64,000 nucleotides of DNA, taken from Pseudomonadota bacterium (lineage in GTDB: Bacteria > Pseudomonadota > Gammaproteobacteria > Xanthomonadales > Wenzhouxiangellaceae). Positions 17,043 through 26,416 of the stretch are shown here, in pieces. The stretch lies in contig CP053448.1 in assembly GCA_013285445.1 (NCBI GenBank), forward strand, positions 1,674,001 through 1,738,000. The letters run 5' to 3'. Below the pieces are notes generated by a model. The model saw only the letters and a program-made list of their open reading frames with translations. It did no database searches and was not told the origin of the DNA. The position numbers and the translations under genes were made by a program. Position 1 is the first letter of the stretch; the number at the start of each line of letters is the position of its first letter.

Positions 17043-19328
17043 ATGCGGCGGTCGGCTGGCGCGCGAATTCTGCTGTTGTTTGCCGCCGGCTGCCTGCTGG
17101 CGGTTTGGTCTCCGGCCTTGCCGGAGTGGTCACTGCTCGGGCTGCTGAGCGCCCTGGCTCTGGCCGCGACGCTGTGGCGGCCGACCCGCCTGCCAGCCGT
17201 GGCCGTGCTGGGGGCGATCTGGGTGCTCAGTGGTGCCAGGCTCCAGATCGAGAAGCAGTGGCCGCCAGACCGTGCGGGCGAGATTCATGTCCTGACCGGC
17301 ACGATTATTGATCTGCCGCGGCCGCGTGATGAGAGTGTGCGCCTGCTGTTCCGGCCGGATCCGGGCCAGCTGCTGCCGGCGGCGCCGCGGCGCATCCAGG
17401 TTGACTGGTACCGCCCCAACGCGCATCTTGAGCCGGGTGCCCGCTGGCGCCTGTCGCTGCGGCTGCTGCCGCCAACCGGGCGTGACAATCCCGGAGGATT
17501 CGATTACCGGCGCTATCTGCTGTCGCAGCGAATTGATGCGCGGGCCACATTGGCCGGTTCGGCCGGTCCGATTGACCGGAGCTTCGGTGGCGGCTGGATC
17601 GACCGCCTGCGCCAGCGCCTGAGTGTCGTTATCCAGGCGGAAACCGATCGACTCGATGCGGCGGCCCTGAAACGGGCGCTTAGTGTGGCCGATCGCAGCG
17701 CAATCGACGATGCGCTGGCCGAGCGGCTGCGCCACACCGGGACCTCGCACCTGCTGGCCATTTCCGGTCTGCACGTCGGCATGGTCGCCGGCGTGGCCGG
17801 ACTGGTTTCCGCGATTGTGTTCAGTCCCCTGCTGCTGGTGATTCCCGGGCTTGACCGCCGTCGCGTGGCGCTGATCGGTGGCCTCGCCGCGGCCATTGGC
17901 TATGCGGCGCTGGCCGGTTTCACTCTGCCAACCCAGCGTGCACTCGTGATGCTGGCCGCGGTAGCTGCAGCCCTCGGTTTGCGCCGCGCCATGGCGCCGG
18001 CGCAGGCGCTGCTGATTGCCCTGGCCGGTGTGCTCGTGTATGACCCGCTGGCGCCCCTTTCAGCCGGTTTCTGGCTGTCCTTTTCCGCTGTGGCGGTGTT
18101 GGTGTGGTCGTTTGCCTGGCGCAGTCCTGGCCGGCGGGGCTGGCTTTCGGGGCTGCTGCGCGCCCAGGTGGTCGTGCTGGTTGGATTGTTGCCGCTCAAT
18201 GCCGGGCTGTTCGGCCAGCTGGTGCCGGGGGCGCTGCTGGCCAATCTGGTTGCCATTCCGCTGGTTGGCTTGTGGGTATTGCCCGTCCTGTTGCTTGAAA
18301 TCGTCACCCTGCTGGCCGGTCTGCCCGAGTTGCCCGCGCTCATCGATGCCGAAACCGGGCTGGTTCTGCTGCTGGGCTGGATCGAGTGGGTCGATGCACG
18401 CGCCTGGAGCCAGTGGTCGATTGCGGCGGGTGGCCCGCTGGCACTGGCTGCTGCGGCTTTTGGCGGCTGGTGGCTGCTGGGACCTCCGGGCTGGCCCGCA
18501 CGCAGTCTTGGGGCGGCTTTGATGCTGCCGCTGCTGTTGCCGCGGCCCGAAGCCGTGGGGTCGGATGAGTTGACCGCATGGGTGCTCGATGCCGGCGACG
18601 GTCTGGCCGTGCTGATGGTGACCCCCGACCATGCGATGCTCTACGACACCGGTCCTGGTGATGGCGCCGGTCAGGATTTCATCGGGACCCGTCTGAACGA
18701 TTGGTTGGCCCGATACGGGCACGCGCAGCTCGGTCATGTCGTGATTTCGCATCGCCACCGTGGTCATTCCGGCGGGCAGGTTTCGGTGCTCGCGCTGAGC
18801 CGGCCTGACCGGGTCTATTCGGCCATTGATGGTGTGGGCCGGCCCTGCCGGGCTGGAATGTTGTGGACATCCGGGGGCTATCGCTTCGAGTTTCTGCATC
18901 CGACCGCAGGGCTGCCCGACCTGGGGGGCGGTTCCTCTTGTGTCCTGCTGGTCTCGGGCCCCGGCGGTCGGATGTTGCTGACCGGGGGCATTGATCGTGC
19001 CGTGGAGGCGCGCCTGGCGCGCGCCTACGACGGGCCGCCGGTCGATGTGGTCGTATTGTCCTCCGGCGGTCACCGGCGTGGCACCAGCGCAGCGCTGTTG
19101 CGCGGTTTCTCGCCCGTGATGGCGCTTGCAGCCGTGCCGGCTCATGATCGGTACCAGCGACCGCACGATGCCGTGCGCCAGCGGCTTGAAGATTTTGGCG
19201 TGGGGCTGCTGACCACCGGGCAGTGTGGCGCATTGCGCATTCGCCTGACACCGGATCAGTCCACCGAGATCCGCTCAATGGCAACGCTCAACCGGCGCTT
19301 CTGGCGTCCGGCGGGGCAATGCCCGTGA
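17043..19328 (+). CDS. comEC: DNA internalization protein ComEC/Rec2 with degenerate nuclease domain
   Basis: A 761-residue polytopic protein: N-terminal hydrophobic and OB-like region (DUF4131, about 1-170), the competence domain with HTGTSHLLAISGLHVGMVAG (about 235-255) and further TM segments, then a C-terminal metallo-beta-lactamase-like domain (about 510-750). ComEC forms the inner-membrane channel for transforming DNA. Metal ligands of the C-terminal domain are largely missing: the HxHxDH motif reads SHRHRGHSGG, the LLTGDI aspartate is Gly (LLTGGI) and the HHGS motif is SGGHR. Channel function may persist without nuclease activity. It follows lolD directly. Confidence 0.9.
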   Translation: MRRSAGARILLLFAAGCLLAVWSPALPEWSLLGLLSALALAATLWRPTRLPAVAVLGAIWVLSGARLQIEKQWPPDRAGEIHVLTGTIIDLPRPRDESVRLLFRPDPGQLLPAAPRRIQVDWYRPNAHLEPGARWRLSLRLLPPTGRDNPGGFDYRRYLLSQRIDARATLAGSAGPIDRSFGGGWIDRLRQRLSVVIQAETDRLDAAALKRALSVADRSAIDDALAERLRHTGTSHLLAISGLHVGMVAGVAGLVSAIVFSPLLLVIPGLDRRRVALIGGLAAAIGYAALAGFTLPTQRALVMLAAVAAALGLRRAMAPAQALLIALAGVLVYDPLAPLSAGFWLSFSAVAVLVWSFAWRSPGRRGWLSGLLRAQVVVLVGLLPLNAGLFGQLVPGALLANLVAIPLVGLWVLPVLLLEIVTLLAGLPELPALIDAETGLVLLLGWIEWVDARAWSQWSIAAGGPLALAAAAFGGWWLLGPPGWPARSLGAALMLPLLLPRPEAVGSDELTAWVLDAGDGLAVLMVTPDHAMLYDTGPGDGAGQDFIGTRLNDWLARYGHAQLGHVVISHRHRGHSGGQVSVLALSRPDRVYSAIDGVGRPCRAGMLWTSGGYRFEFLHPTAGLPDLGGGSSCVLLVSGPGGRMLLTGGIDRAVEARLARAYDGPPVDVVVLSSGGHRRGTSAALLRGFSPVMALAAVPAHDRYQRPHDAVRQRLEDFGVGLLTTGQCGALRIRLTPDQSTEIRSMATLNRRFWRPAGQCP

Positions 19329-19431
19329 GCAGGGGACGGCTGCCGCCGCAGCCACCGACGCCGTGTTCATGGTCGGCAAACCCGGTATCATGCGCACAGA
19401 GATCGATCTGCTGCAGGAAACGTGTGGAGAC

Positions 19432-20061
19432 ATGCTTGAAATCGTGATTGCCGGCGGTTGGCTTATGCTGCCCATCGTACTGTGCTCGATCATCGCCGTG
19501 GCCATTATCGTCGAGCGGTTCATCGCTCTCCGGCGCCGGCGCGTGCTGCCCAACGGGGTATTGGGACGGGTCCGGCAATGGGCTGCCCAACGCGAGCTCG
19601 ACGCCCAGCACATCCAGCAGCTGCAGCGCAGTTCAGCGCTCGGGCGCGTGCTGGCCGCCGCCCTGGTCAATCGCCAGCGCGACCGCGAAGTCATCAAGGA
19701 TGCCGTTGAGGATACCGGGCGACACGTGGTTCACGAACTCGAGCGTTTTCTCAATACGCTGGGCACGATTGCCGGGATCACGCCGTTGCTTGGACTGCTC
19801 GGGACAGTGATCGGGATGATCAAGGTTTTCAGTGCCATCATGATCCATGGGGTTGGCGACCCGAACCAGCTCGCTGGCGGTATCTCCGAAGCCCTGATCA
19901 CCACTGCGGCCGGGCTGACCGTGGCCATTCCGAGCTTTTTCTTCTACCGCTATTTCAGGGGGCTGGTCCGCAGTTACGTCGTACAGATGGAGCAGCAGGC
20001 CATTGAACTGCTGCATGCCATCGAACGCAAGCGACCGCTGCCGGCCGCGCACGGCCGGTAA
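19432..20061 (+). CDS. exbB: MotA/TolQ/ExbB proton-channel protein
   Basis: A 209-residue protein with three TM segments: residues about 8-28, about 105-130 (IAGITPLLGLLGTVIGMIKV) and about 150-170 (TTAAGLTVAIPSFFFYRYF), the ExbB/TolQ pattern. With the next gene it should form a proton-driven energy-transducing complex. The ATG at 19432 is chosen because it directly precedes the first TM region; an ATG at 19390 is in frame but lacks support. Its place between comEC and exbD-msbA-lpxK is conserved in many gammaproteobacteria; no TonB or TolA partner is adjacent. Confidence 0.9.
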   Translation: MLEIVIAGGWLMLPIVLCSIIAVAIIVERFIALRRRRVLPNGVLGRVRQWAAQRELDAQHIQQLQRSSALGRVLAAALVNRQRDREVIKDAVEDTGRHVVHELERFLNTLGTIAGITPLLGLLGTVIGMIKVFSAIMIHGVGDPNQLAGGISEALITTAAGLTVAIPSFFFYRYFRGLVRSYVVQMEQQAIELLHAIERKRPLPAAHGR

Positions 20062-20078
20062 CCAAGGACGCAGGCGCG

Positions 20079-20501
20079 ATGAAGCTGCAACCCGACGACC
20101 AGGAAGAACCGGAGATCAACCTGACCTCGCTGATCGACGTGGTCTTTCTGTTGCTGATCTTCTTCATGGTCTCGACAACCTTTGAGCGTCAGGCACTGAT
20201 CCGTCTCGACCTGCCGCGCGCAAGCACCGCGGAGGTCGATTCCCTGCCCGAAGTGGTGGAGCTGATGATCACCGCCGATGGCCAGCTGTATGCCGATGAA
20301 CAGCGGCTGGTTGATTCGCGTCTGCCGACGGTCCGTGCGGCGCTGGCCGAGCGTTTTGCCGCCAATGACCAGGCCGTGTTGGTGGTTCGTGCCGACGCCG
20401 AGGCACCGCATCGGCTGGTCGTGCGGGTACTCGATGCGGCGGCCTCGGAGGGCATCAGCCGGGTCAGCATCGCCGCCGTGGAGGAGGACGAGACCCGATG
20501 A
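20079..20501 (+). CDS. exbD: ExbD/TolR biopolymer transport protein
   Basis: A 140-residue partner of the preceding ExbB. The single N-terminal TM helix carries the proton-path aspartate in LTSLIDVVFLLLIFFMVSTTF-like sequence (about residues 16-36), followed by a periplasmic domain of about 95 residues. Its stop overlaps the ATG of msbA by 4 bp, so both are co-translated. Whether the pair energises lipid transport or an outer-membrane receptor is not clear from context. Confidence 0.9.
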   Translation: MKLQPDDQEEPEINLTSLIDVVFLLLIFFMVSTTFERQALIRLDLPRASTAEVDSLPEVVELMITADGQLYADEQRLVDSRLPTVRAALAERFAANDQAVLVVRADAEAPHRLVVRVLDAAASEGISRVSIAAVEEDETR

Positions 20502-22252
20502 AAACGGCCGAACCGCTGACCGGCAGGCAGGTCTACCGGCGTCTGCTGGGCATGGTGGCGCGCTATCGGCTGGTGTTCGGACTGGCGCTCCTGGCCGTGG
20601 CCCTGGATGCGGCCGGGCAGGGGTTGTTTTTCTATCTCCTGCGCCCGCTGATCGACGATACCATTGCCACGCCCAACCCCGAGTTCGACTACCTGTTGCC
20701 GGTGCTGGTGCTCGTTTCGATGCTGCTGCGCGTCGGCGGAAACTTCGGTGGCGAATTCGGTATGCAGTGGGTCGGCCGACGACTGGTCGCCGATCTACGC
20801 AATGCCCTGTTCGATCGCTATCTCGATCTGCCCGCAGCGCATTTCGATCGCGAGTCCTCGGGCCAGATGATCTCTCGTGTCACATACAACACCGAGCAGG
20901 TCGCCGAGGCTGCAACCAAGGCTCTGATTGGTGTTTCTCGCGATGTCCTGACGATAGTCGCGCTGATTGGCGTGATGCTGGTGCAGTCCTGGCGACTGAC
21001 GCTGGCGATGCTCCTGCTGGTGCCGGTCATCGCCCTGGCCGTTACGGTCATCAGCCGTCGTTTTCGCCGGATTTCTGCACGTATCCAGGACTCGATGGGT
21101 GACGTTACGCACGTGACCGAAGAGGCGGTCAATGGCCATCCGGTCATCAAGGTCTTCGGGGGACAGCAGCAAGAGCGCGCCAGTTTCCGGCGCATCAATG
21201 AAAGCAATCGACAACTTCACCTGCGGCTCGTCGCAACGCAACTGCTGTCCTCCTCGCTGGTGCAGATTGCCGCCGGACTGGCCCTGATCGTGCTGCTGGT
21301 CATCGCCGCCAGTCGGCTGATGGGCGCCGATGTCACGGCCGGGATTTTCATATCGGTGCTGGGCGCCATGGCTGCCTGCATTCCCCCGCTTAAGCGTCTG
21401 ACCAAGATGCATGTGGTCATCGAGCGTGGCGTGGCCGCCGCCGAGAGCATTTTCCGCATGATCGATACCCCGGGCGAGCCGGACAACGGCAGCCGCAGTC
21501 CCGGACAGGTGGTCGGCGAGATTCGCTTCGAGGCAGTCAGTTTCAGCTACCCGGACACGCATCAGCCCGCGCTGATAAATGTTGACCTGCGGTTTCCCGC
21601 CGGCAAGGTGACCGCTTTGATCGGCCGCTCCGGCTCCGGTAAAACCACCCTGGTCAAGCTGCTGCCGCGCTTCTATCTGCCCAGTCGTGGTCGCATCCTG
21701 ATCGACGGCATCGATATTCGTGATTTTCGACTTGAAGCGCTGCGCCGGCAGATTGCGCTGGTCAGCCAGGATGTTGTGCTGTTCAACGACACAATTGCGC
21801 GCAATATCGCCTATGGTTCGCTCTCGGGCGCTTCCCGAGCGGCGATTCAGGCCGCTGCCAAGGCCGCTCACGCGATGGAGTTCATCGAGCGAATGCCGCG
21901 CGGACTGGACACGCCGATCGGGGAGGACGGTGCGCTGCTGTCGGGCGGGCAGCGCCAGCGAATTGCCATAGCCCGGGCGTTGCTCAAGGACGCACCGATC
22001 CTGATCCTCGATGAGGCGACTTCGGCGCTGGATGCTGAATCCGAACAGGCGGTGCAGGCTGCGCTCGAGACGCTGATGGTCAACCGCACAACGCTCGTGA
22101 TTGCTCACCGGCTGGCGACTGTTCAGATGGCCGATCAGGTTGTCGTACTCGATCAGGCGCGCGTGGTGGAATGCGGATCCCACCAGGAGCTGCTTGAACG
22201 CGATGACGGGCTGTATCGCTACCTGCACCGGCTGCAACTGGCCAGCGCCTGA
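20498..22252 (+). CDS. msbA: Lipid A export ABC transporter MsbA
   Basis: A 584-residue half-transporter with six TM helices (about 20-320) fused to an ABC domain: Walker A GRSGSGKTT (about 378), signature LLSGGQRQRIAIARALL and Walker B ILILDEATSALDAESE. It flips lipid A-core from the inner to the outer leaflet of the inner membrane. Identity is supported by length, the DTPGEPDNG linker and by lpxK directly downstream (8 bp). It overlaps exbD by 4 bp. Confidence 0.93.
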   Translation: MKTAEPLTGRQVYRRLLGMVARYRLVFGLALLAVALDAAGQGLFFYLLRPLIDDTIATPNPEFDYLLPVLVLVSMLLRVGGNFGGEFGMQWVGRRLVADLRNALFDRYLDLPAAHFDRESSGQMISRVTYNTEQVAEAATKALIGVSRDVLTIVALIGVMLVQSWRLTLAMLLLVPVIALAVTVISRRFRRISARIQDSMGDVTHVTEEAVNGHPVIKVFGGQQQERASFRRINESNRQLHLRLVATQLLSSSLVQIAAGLALIVLLVIAASRLMGADVTAGIFISVLGAMAACIPPLKRLTKMHVVIERGVAAAESIFRMIDTPGEPDNGSRSPGQVVGEIRFEAVSFSYPDTHQPALINVDLRFPAGKVTALIGRSGSGKTTLVKLLPRFYLPSRGRILIDGIDIRDFRLEALRRQIALVSQDVVLFNDTIARNIAYGSLSGASRAAIQAAAKAAHAMEFIERMPRGLDTPIGEDGALLSGGQRQRIAIARALLKDAPILILDEATSALDAESEQAVQAALETLMVNRTTLVIAHRLATVQMADQVVVLDQARVVECGSHQELLERDDGLYRYLHRLQLASA

Positions 22253-22260
22253 GACACGCC

Positions 22261-23259
22261 TTGCGCCGCGCTGCCGAGCACTATTTCCTGCGACGCTGGT
22301 ACGGATCGGTCAGGCCGGGCATCGGCTGGCGCCTGCTGACTGCTGTACATGCTCGCGCCGCGTCACGGCGCTTGGGCCGCCCGGTGGCGCGCCCGGAGTG
22401 TCCGGTCATCGTGGTTGGCAACCTGACGGTCGGCGGCGGGGGCAAGACCCCAGTGACGGTCGCTCTGGCCGGAGCGCTTCGCGAGCGCGGGTTTCGCCCG
22501 GCCATCATCAGTCGCGGCTACCGGGCAGACAGGCGTACCGGTCCGCTTGAAGTGACCGGAGACGCCGACCCAGCCCGTGTCGGTGACGAGCCGGTGCTGC
22601 TGGCGCGCCGCGCGGCCTGCCCGGTCTGGGTCTGTCGTGATCGCGCCGGTGCCCTGGCCGCTGCACGCGCGGCCGGTGCCGATGTGGTGATCAGCGATGA
22701 TGGCCTGCAGCACCGCCGGTTGCCACGAAGCTTCGAAATCTGTGTGATCGACGGTGCGCGCGGGTTCGGTAACGGCCTGCTGCTGCCGGCCGGGCCCATG
22801 CGCCAACCGCTGGAACGGCTTGCAAGCGTTGATCTGGTGCTGCGCAAGCAGGTTGCCGGATCGGTCGAGGCGGACGGCCTGCCGGGCACCCCGTTCGAAC
22901 TGGCGCCGGGCCCCCTGCAGCCCGTGGGTGCCGGCGGCGCTGGCGACGCTGGCCCGCCGCGTCAGGGCGACGCGGTTGATGCGGTTTGCGGCATTGCCCA
23001 TCCGGAGTCCTTTTTCGGCTCGCTCGAGTATCTGGGCTATCGGGTGCGGCGCCATGCCTTTCCCGATCATCACCGGTTTACTGTCACAGACTTGGCGAAC
23101 CTGCAAGGTCCGCTGGTCGTGACCGAGAAGGATGCGGTCAAACTGGAGCGGTTGGTCGCCCCTGGCGCTGCCTGGTTGTTGCCGGTCGAGGCGCGGTTGC
23201 CTGCCGCAGTGACCTGCCCGGTAATCAAGCATGTGCGAGAATTTGACGGTGATGACTGA
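22261..23259 (+). CDS. lpxK: Tetraacyldisaccharide 4'-kinase
   Basis: A 332-residue kinase that phosphorylates the 4' position of the lipid A disaccharide precursor. It has the P-loop GNLTVGGGGKTP (about residues 58-69), followed by RGYRAD, GDEP and SDDGLQH, all LpxK signatures. It starts with TTG at 22261, eight bases after msbA; no ATG or GTG in the region gives the normal N-terminal YFLRRWYG motif. The end overlaps kdsB by 8 bp, so the Trm112-like gene often found between lpxK and kdsB is absent. Confidence 0.93.
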   Translation: MRRAAEHYFLRRWYGSVRPGIGWRLLTAVHARAASRRLGRPVARPECPVIVVGNLTVGGGGKTPVTVALAGALRERGFRPAIISRGYRADRRTGPLEVTGDADPARVGDEPVLLARRAACPVWVCRDRAGALAAARAAGADVVISDDGLQHRRLPRSFEICVIDGARGFGNGLLLPAGPMRQPLERLASVDLVLRKQVAGSVEADGLPGTPFELAPGPLQPVGAGGAGDAGPPRQGDAVDAVCGIAHPESFFGSLEYLGYRVRRHAFPDHHRFTVTDLANLQGPLVVTEKDAVKLERLVAPGAAWLLPVEARLPAAVTCPVIKHVREFDGDD

Positions 23260-24010
23260 TTTTCATGTTCTGATTCCGGTCCGTCTGGCCGCTACCCGAC
23301 TGCCTCGCAAGCCGTTGCTTGACCTGGGCGGTGAGCCGCTGATCGTGCGTGTTCTGCAGCGCGCAGCCAGCGCCGATGCCCGCTCGGTGTGCGTGGCCAC
23401 GGACAGCAAAGCCGTTGCCGAAGTCGTGGAGCGGGCCGGGGGTTCTGTCGTGCACACGCGCAGCGACCATGCCTGTGGCACCGATCGCCTGAGCGAAGCG
23501 GTAATGCGACTGAAGCTGTCCGATGATGCGATCGTGGTCAACCTGCAGGGCGACGAGCCGGAGATGCCCGCCGCCTGTCTGCGCCAGGTTGCTGACGTTC
23601 TGGAGCGCTCCCGGCAGGCCGATATGGCCACGCTGTGGCGGCCGCTGGGCGGGGAATCGGAGTGGCTGGATGAAAACGTGGTCAAGGTGGTCGTCGATCG
23701 AGACGGGCGTGCGCTGTACTTCTCGCGGTCGCCGATTCCGGCACTGCGCGGCAGTGGTTGGCCGGAATCCGATGCGCGTGGCCACATCGGTCTGTATGCT
23801 TATCGGGTCGGCGCCCTGCGGGCCTGGTCGTTGCTGCCGGACAGTCGTCTCGAGCAGCTGGAGTCGCTCGAGCAACTGCGGGCGCTCGAGGCCGGCTGGA
23901 CCATCGCGTGCCAACGTGCCCGGACCGCGGTTCCGGCCGGCATCGATACACCGGAGGACCTCGAGAAGGCTCGCCGACGCTTTGTCCTGAACGGCAACAC
24001 TGAAGAGTAA
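23252..24010 (+). CDS. kdsB: 3-deoxy-manno-octulosonate cytidylyltransferase
   Basis: A 252-residue CMP-KDO synthetase that activates KDO for inner-core lipopolysaccharide. The N-terminus FHVLIPVRLAATRLPRKPL is the nucleotide-binding loop, and VVNLQGDEPEMP and HIGLYAYR are conserved KdsB motifs. The ATG at 23252 lies within the end of lpxK. A GTG immediately in front (23249) is a possible alternative. The gene is followed by a low-molecular-weight phosphatase, a common lpxK-kdsB-PTP order. Confidence 0.94.
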   Translation: MTDFHVLIPVRLAATRLPRKPLLDLGGEPLIVRVLQRAASADARSVCVATDSKAVAEVVERAGGSVVHTRSDHACGTDRLSEAVMRLKLSDDAIVVNLQGDEPEMPAACLRQVADVLERSRQADMATLWRPLGGESEWLDENVVKVVVDRDGRALYFSRSPIPALRGSGWPESDARGHIGLYAYRVGALRAWSLLPDSRLEQLESLEQLRALEAGWTIACQRARTAVPAGIDTPEDLEKARRRFVLNGNTEE

Positions 24011-24014
24011 CGGC

Positions 24015-24485
24015 ATGAAGCGCATCCTGTTTGTTTGCCTGGGCAATATTTGCCGCAGCCCGACGGCCAAAGCCGTATTCGACGCCCGTCTGCGGCGGGC
24101 CGGACTGGCCATCGAGACCGATTCGGCCGGCACCATCGGCTATCACGCCGGCAGCCCCCCGGATCCGCGCGCGATGCATCTGGCACGGCAGCGGGGTCTC
24201 GATCTCAGCGACCAGCGTGCGCGCGAACTGCGTGAACGCGACTTCGAGCGGTTCGACATGATCTACGTAATGGATCGCGACAACCTGGAGGCAGTGCTGC
24301 GGCGGCGCCCGTCTTCGGCGTCCGCCCGTGTGGAGCTGGTCATGAGCCTGGCGCCTGACTACGGGATTGACGAAGTGCCCGATCCCTACTATGGCGGCGA
24401 GAATGGCTTCGTGCGGGTTGTCGACATGCTTGAAGCGGCCGCCGACCGCCTGGCCCGACAGCTGAGCGAACGCCGCACCGGATGA
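24015..24485 (+). CDS. Low molecular weight protein-tyrosine phosphatase
   Basis: A 156-residue phosphatase with the P-loop CLGNICRS (Cys8, Arg14) near the N-terminus and the general-acid motif DPYY near residue 128. Such enzymes dephosphorylate BY-kinases or glycan enzymes. It has no BY-kinase neighbour but follows kdsB by 4 bp and overlaps uvrC by 4 bp, so it is part of the envelope gene run. Confidence 0.93.
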   Translation: MKRILFVCLGNICRSPTAKAVFDARLRRAGLAIETDSAGTIGYHAGSPPDPRAMHLARQRGLDLSDQRARELRERDFERFDMIYVMDRDNLEAVLRRRPSSASARVELVMSLAPDYGIDEVPDPYYGGENGFVRVVDMLEAAADRLARQLSERRTG

Positions 24486-26302
24486 GCGATTTCGACGGCC
24501 GCGCCTATGCCCGCAGTCTGTCGACCGGGCCGGGCGTCTACCTGATGCGGGATGCCGCCGGCAAGGTGCTCTACGTCGGCAAGGCACGCAACCTGCGCCG
24601 GCGCGTGGCGAGCTACTTCAGCGCGCGGCAGAAAAGCCCGCGGATTGAGCTGATGGTGCGCAAGATCGCCGTCATGGAGGTCAGTCTCACCCGCACCGAG
24701 GCCGAAGCGCTGCTGCTCGAAAACGAATGGATCAAGGCGCACCGGCCGCGCTTCAATGTCAACCTGCGCGACGACAAGAGCTATCCCTGGATTCGGCTGG
24801 AACTGGGTCACGACTTTCCGCGCATCGGCTTCTATCGTGGTCCGCGCAAGCCGCCTCACCGCTATTTCGGGCCGTTTTCCAGCGCCAGCGCAGTGCGCGA
24901 GGCGCTCAACCAGATCTATCGCCTGTTTGGTTTGCGCCAGTGCCGGGACAGCGTGTTCTCGAACCGCACCCGGCCCTGTCTGCAGTACCAGATCAATCGC
25001 TGTAGCGCACCATGCGTGGGATACATCAGCAAGGAAGACTACGCGGCTGACGTGCGCGCCGCGGTCCGTTTTCTGGAGGGCCGCAACGAGGACGTCATCC
25101 AACACCTGGCCGAACGCATGGAGCGGGCCAGTGGCAAGCTTGAATTCGAGCGTGCGGCCGCCTATCGCGACCGCATTCGGGCGGTGCAGCAGGTGCGAAG
25201 TCGCCAATTCGTCACTGGTGGCAGCGCCGACCTGGATGTGATCGGCATTCATTTCGAGGCAGCCAGGGCAGCCGTGCACCTGGTCGAATTCCGTCATGCG
25301 CGCAATGTCGGAGGCCGGACCTTCTATCCGGGAAACCTGGATGACGAGATGTCCGTTGCCGATGTCCTGTCGGCCTTTCTGGGCCAATATTACGCCGACC
25401 GCACCGCGCCTCCGGAGATTCTGCTGTCGGCCCAGCCGGCCCAGGCAGCCCTGTGGGAAGAGGCGCTGGAGGCGCGCCGCGGTTCAAGAGTCAGGCTGAG
25501 CTGGCGGCTGCGCGGTGAACGTGCCGAGTGGGTGCGTATGGCGAAAGCGAACGCAGAGGATGCGCTCAGACGACGACTCGGCGAACGAGATCAAATCGGC
25601 CGCGGTCTGGCTGCGCTGGCGGAGATGCTCGAGCTGCCCACTCCCCCCGAGCGACTGGAATGCTTTGATATATCGCACATCTCGGGCACAGAAACCGTTG
25701 GGTCCTGTGTGGTGTTCGGGCCTTCGGGAGCGCAGAAGAAAGACTATCGCCGATTCAACATCAGTGATGTGGCCGCAGGGGACGACTACGCGGCCATGGA
25801 ACAGGTGATCAGGCGTCGCTACAGCCGAGTGCTCAACATTGCAGAGTCGCTACCCGACCTCATTATCATTGACGGCGGCAAGGGCCAGTTGGCCCGGGCG
25901 AATCGCGCGCTGGAAGCGCTCGGCCTGGATGCCATTCCGCTGCTTGGCGTTGCCAAGGGGGCCGCGCGCAAGGCCGGCCATGAGCGCTTCATCATGGGCG
26001 ACAGGGAGGCCGTGCCGGGCCCGCATCACGCGGCCTCGCATCTGGTCCAGCAGGTTCGTGACGAGGCGCATCGCTTTGCCGTTGCCGGTCATCGGCGGCG
26101 GCGCCAGAAGCGGGCCCAGGCCTCGCCGCTCGAGCAGGTGCCGGGCGTCGGGCCGCGCAAGCGCCAGGCGCTGTTGCGGCACTTTGGCGGCCTGCAGGGT
26201 GTGCGCGCGGCCGGCGTTGAAGAACTGGAACGTGTCGAGGGCATCGGCCGGTCGCTGGCCGAGGCCATCGCCCGTTACCTGCGGCAGCCGCGCACTGGCT
26301 GA
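24482..26302 (+). CDS. uvrC: UvrABC excision nuclease subunit C
   Basis: A 606-residue nucleotide-excision-repair nuclease. GIY-YIG domain at the N-terminus (GVYLMRDAAGKVLYVGKA), a UVR motif (about 205-235), the RNase H-like half with ECFDISHISG and IIIDGGKGQL, and a C-terminal helix-hairpin-helix pair (VPGVGPRKRQALLRHFGG). It makes both incisions flanking damage bound by UvrAB. It overlaps the phosphatase gene by 4 bp and is followed after 114 bp by pgsA, the usual uvrC-pgsA order. Confidence 0.95.
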   Translation: MSDFDGRAYARSLSTGPGVYLMRDAAGKVLYVGKARNLRRRVASYFSARQKSPRIELMVRKIAVMEVSLTRTEAEALLLENEWIKAHRPRFNVNLRDDKSYPWIRLELGHDFPRIGFYRGPRKPPHRYFGPFSSASAVREALNQIYRLFGLRQCRDSVFSNRTRPCLQYQINRCSAPCVGYISKEDYAADVRAAVRFLEGRNEDVIQHLAERMERASGKLEFERAAAYRDRIRAVQQVRSRQFVTGGSADLDVIGIHFEAARAAVHLVEFRHARNVGGRTFYPGNLDDEMSVADVLSAFLGQYYADRTAPPEILLSAQPAQAALWEEALEARRGSRVRLSWRLRGERAEWVRMAKANAEDALRRRLGERDQIGRGLAALAEMLELPTPPERLECFDISHISGTETVGSCVVFGPSGAQKKDYRRFNISDVAAGDDYAAMEQVIRRRYSRVLNIAESLPDLIIIDGGKGQLARANRALEALGLDAIPLLGVAKGAARKAGHERFIMGDREAVPGPHHAASHLVQQVRDEAHRFAVAGHRRRRQKRAQASPLEQVPGVGPRKRQALLRHFGGLQGVRAAGVEELERVEGIGRSLAEAIARYLRQPRTG

Positions 26303-26416
26303 GATTGCATTGCAGGTGGACGTGTTTCAGCGTCAAGGAGGTTCGTTGAGCATTGGTCGGCCGCGGCCGTGGTCCGAATGCCGCTTGGCGTGTGATGTCA
26401 GGCAAATTGCGGGATA

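Noticed and set aside
19432..20501. ExbB-ExbD pair assigned to TonB-dependent uptake through the Sel1/TonB protein at 34.3 kb
   Set aside because: That protein lacks a membrane anchor and lies 14 kb away; the pair is in the comEC-msbA-lpxK context found in other species.
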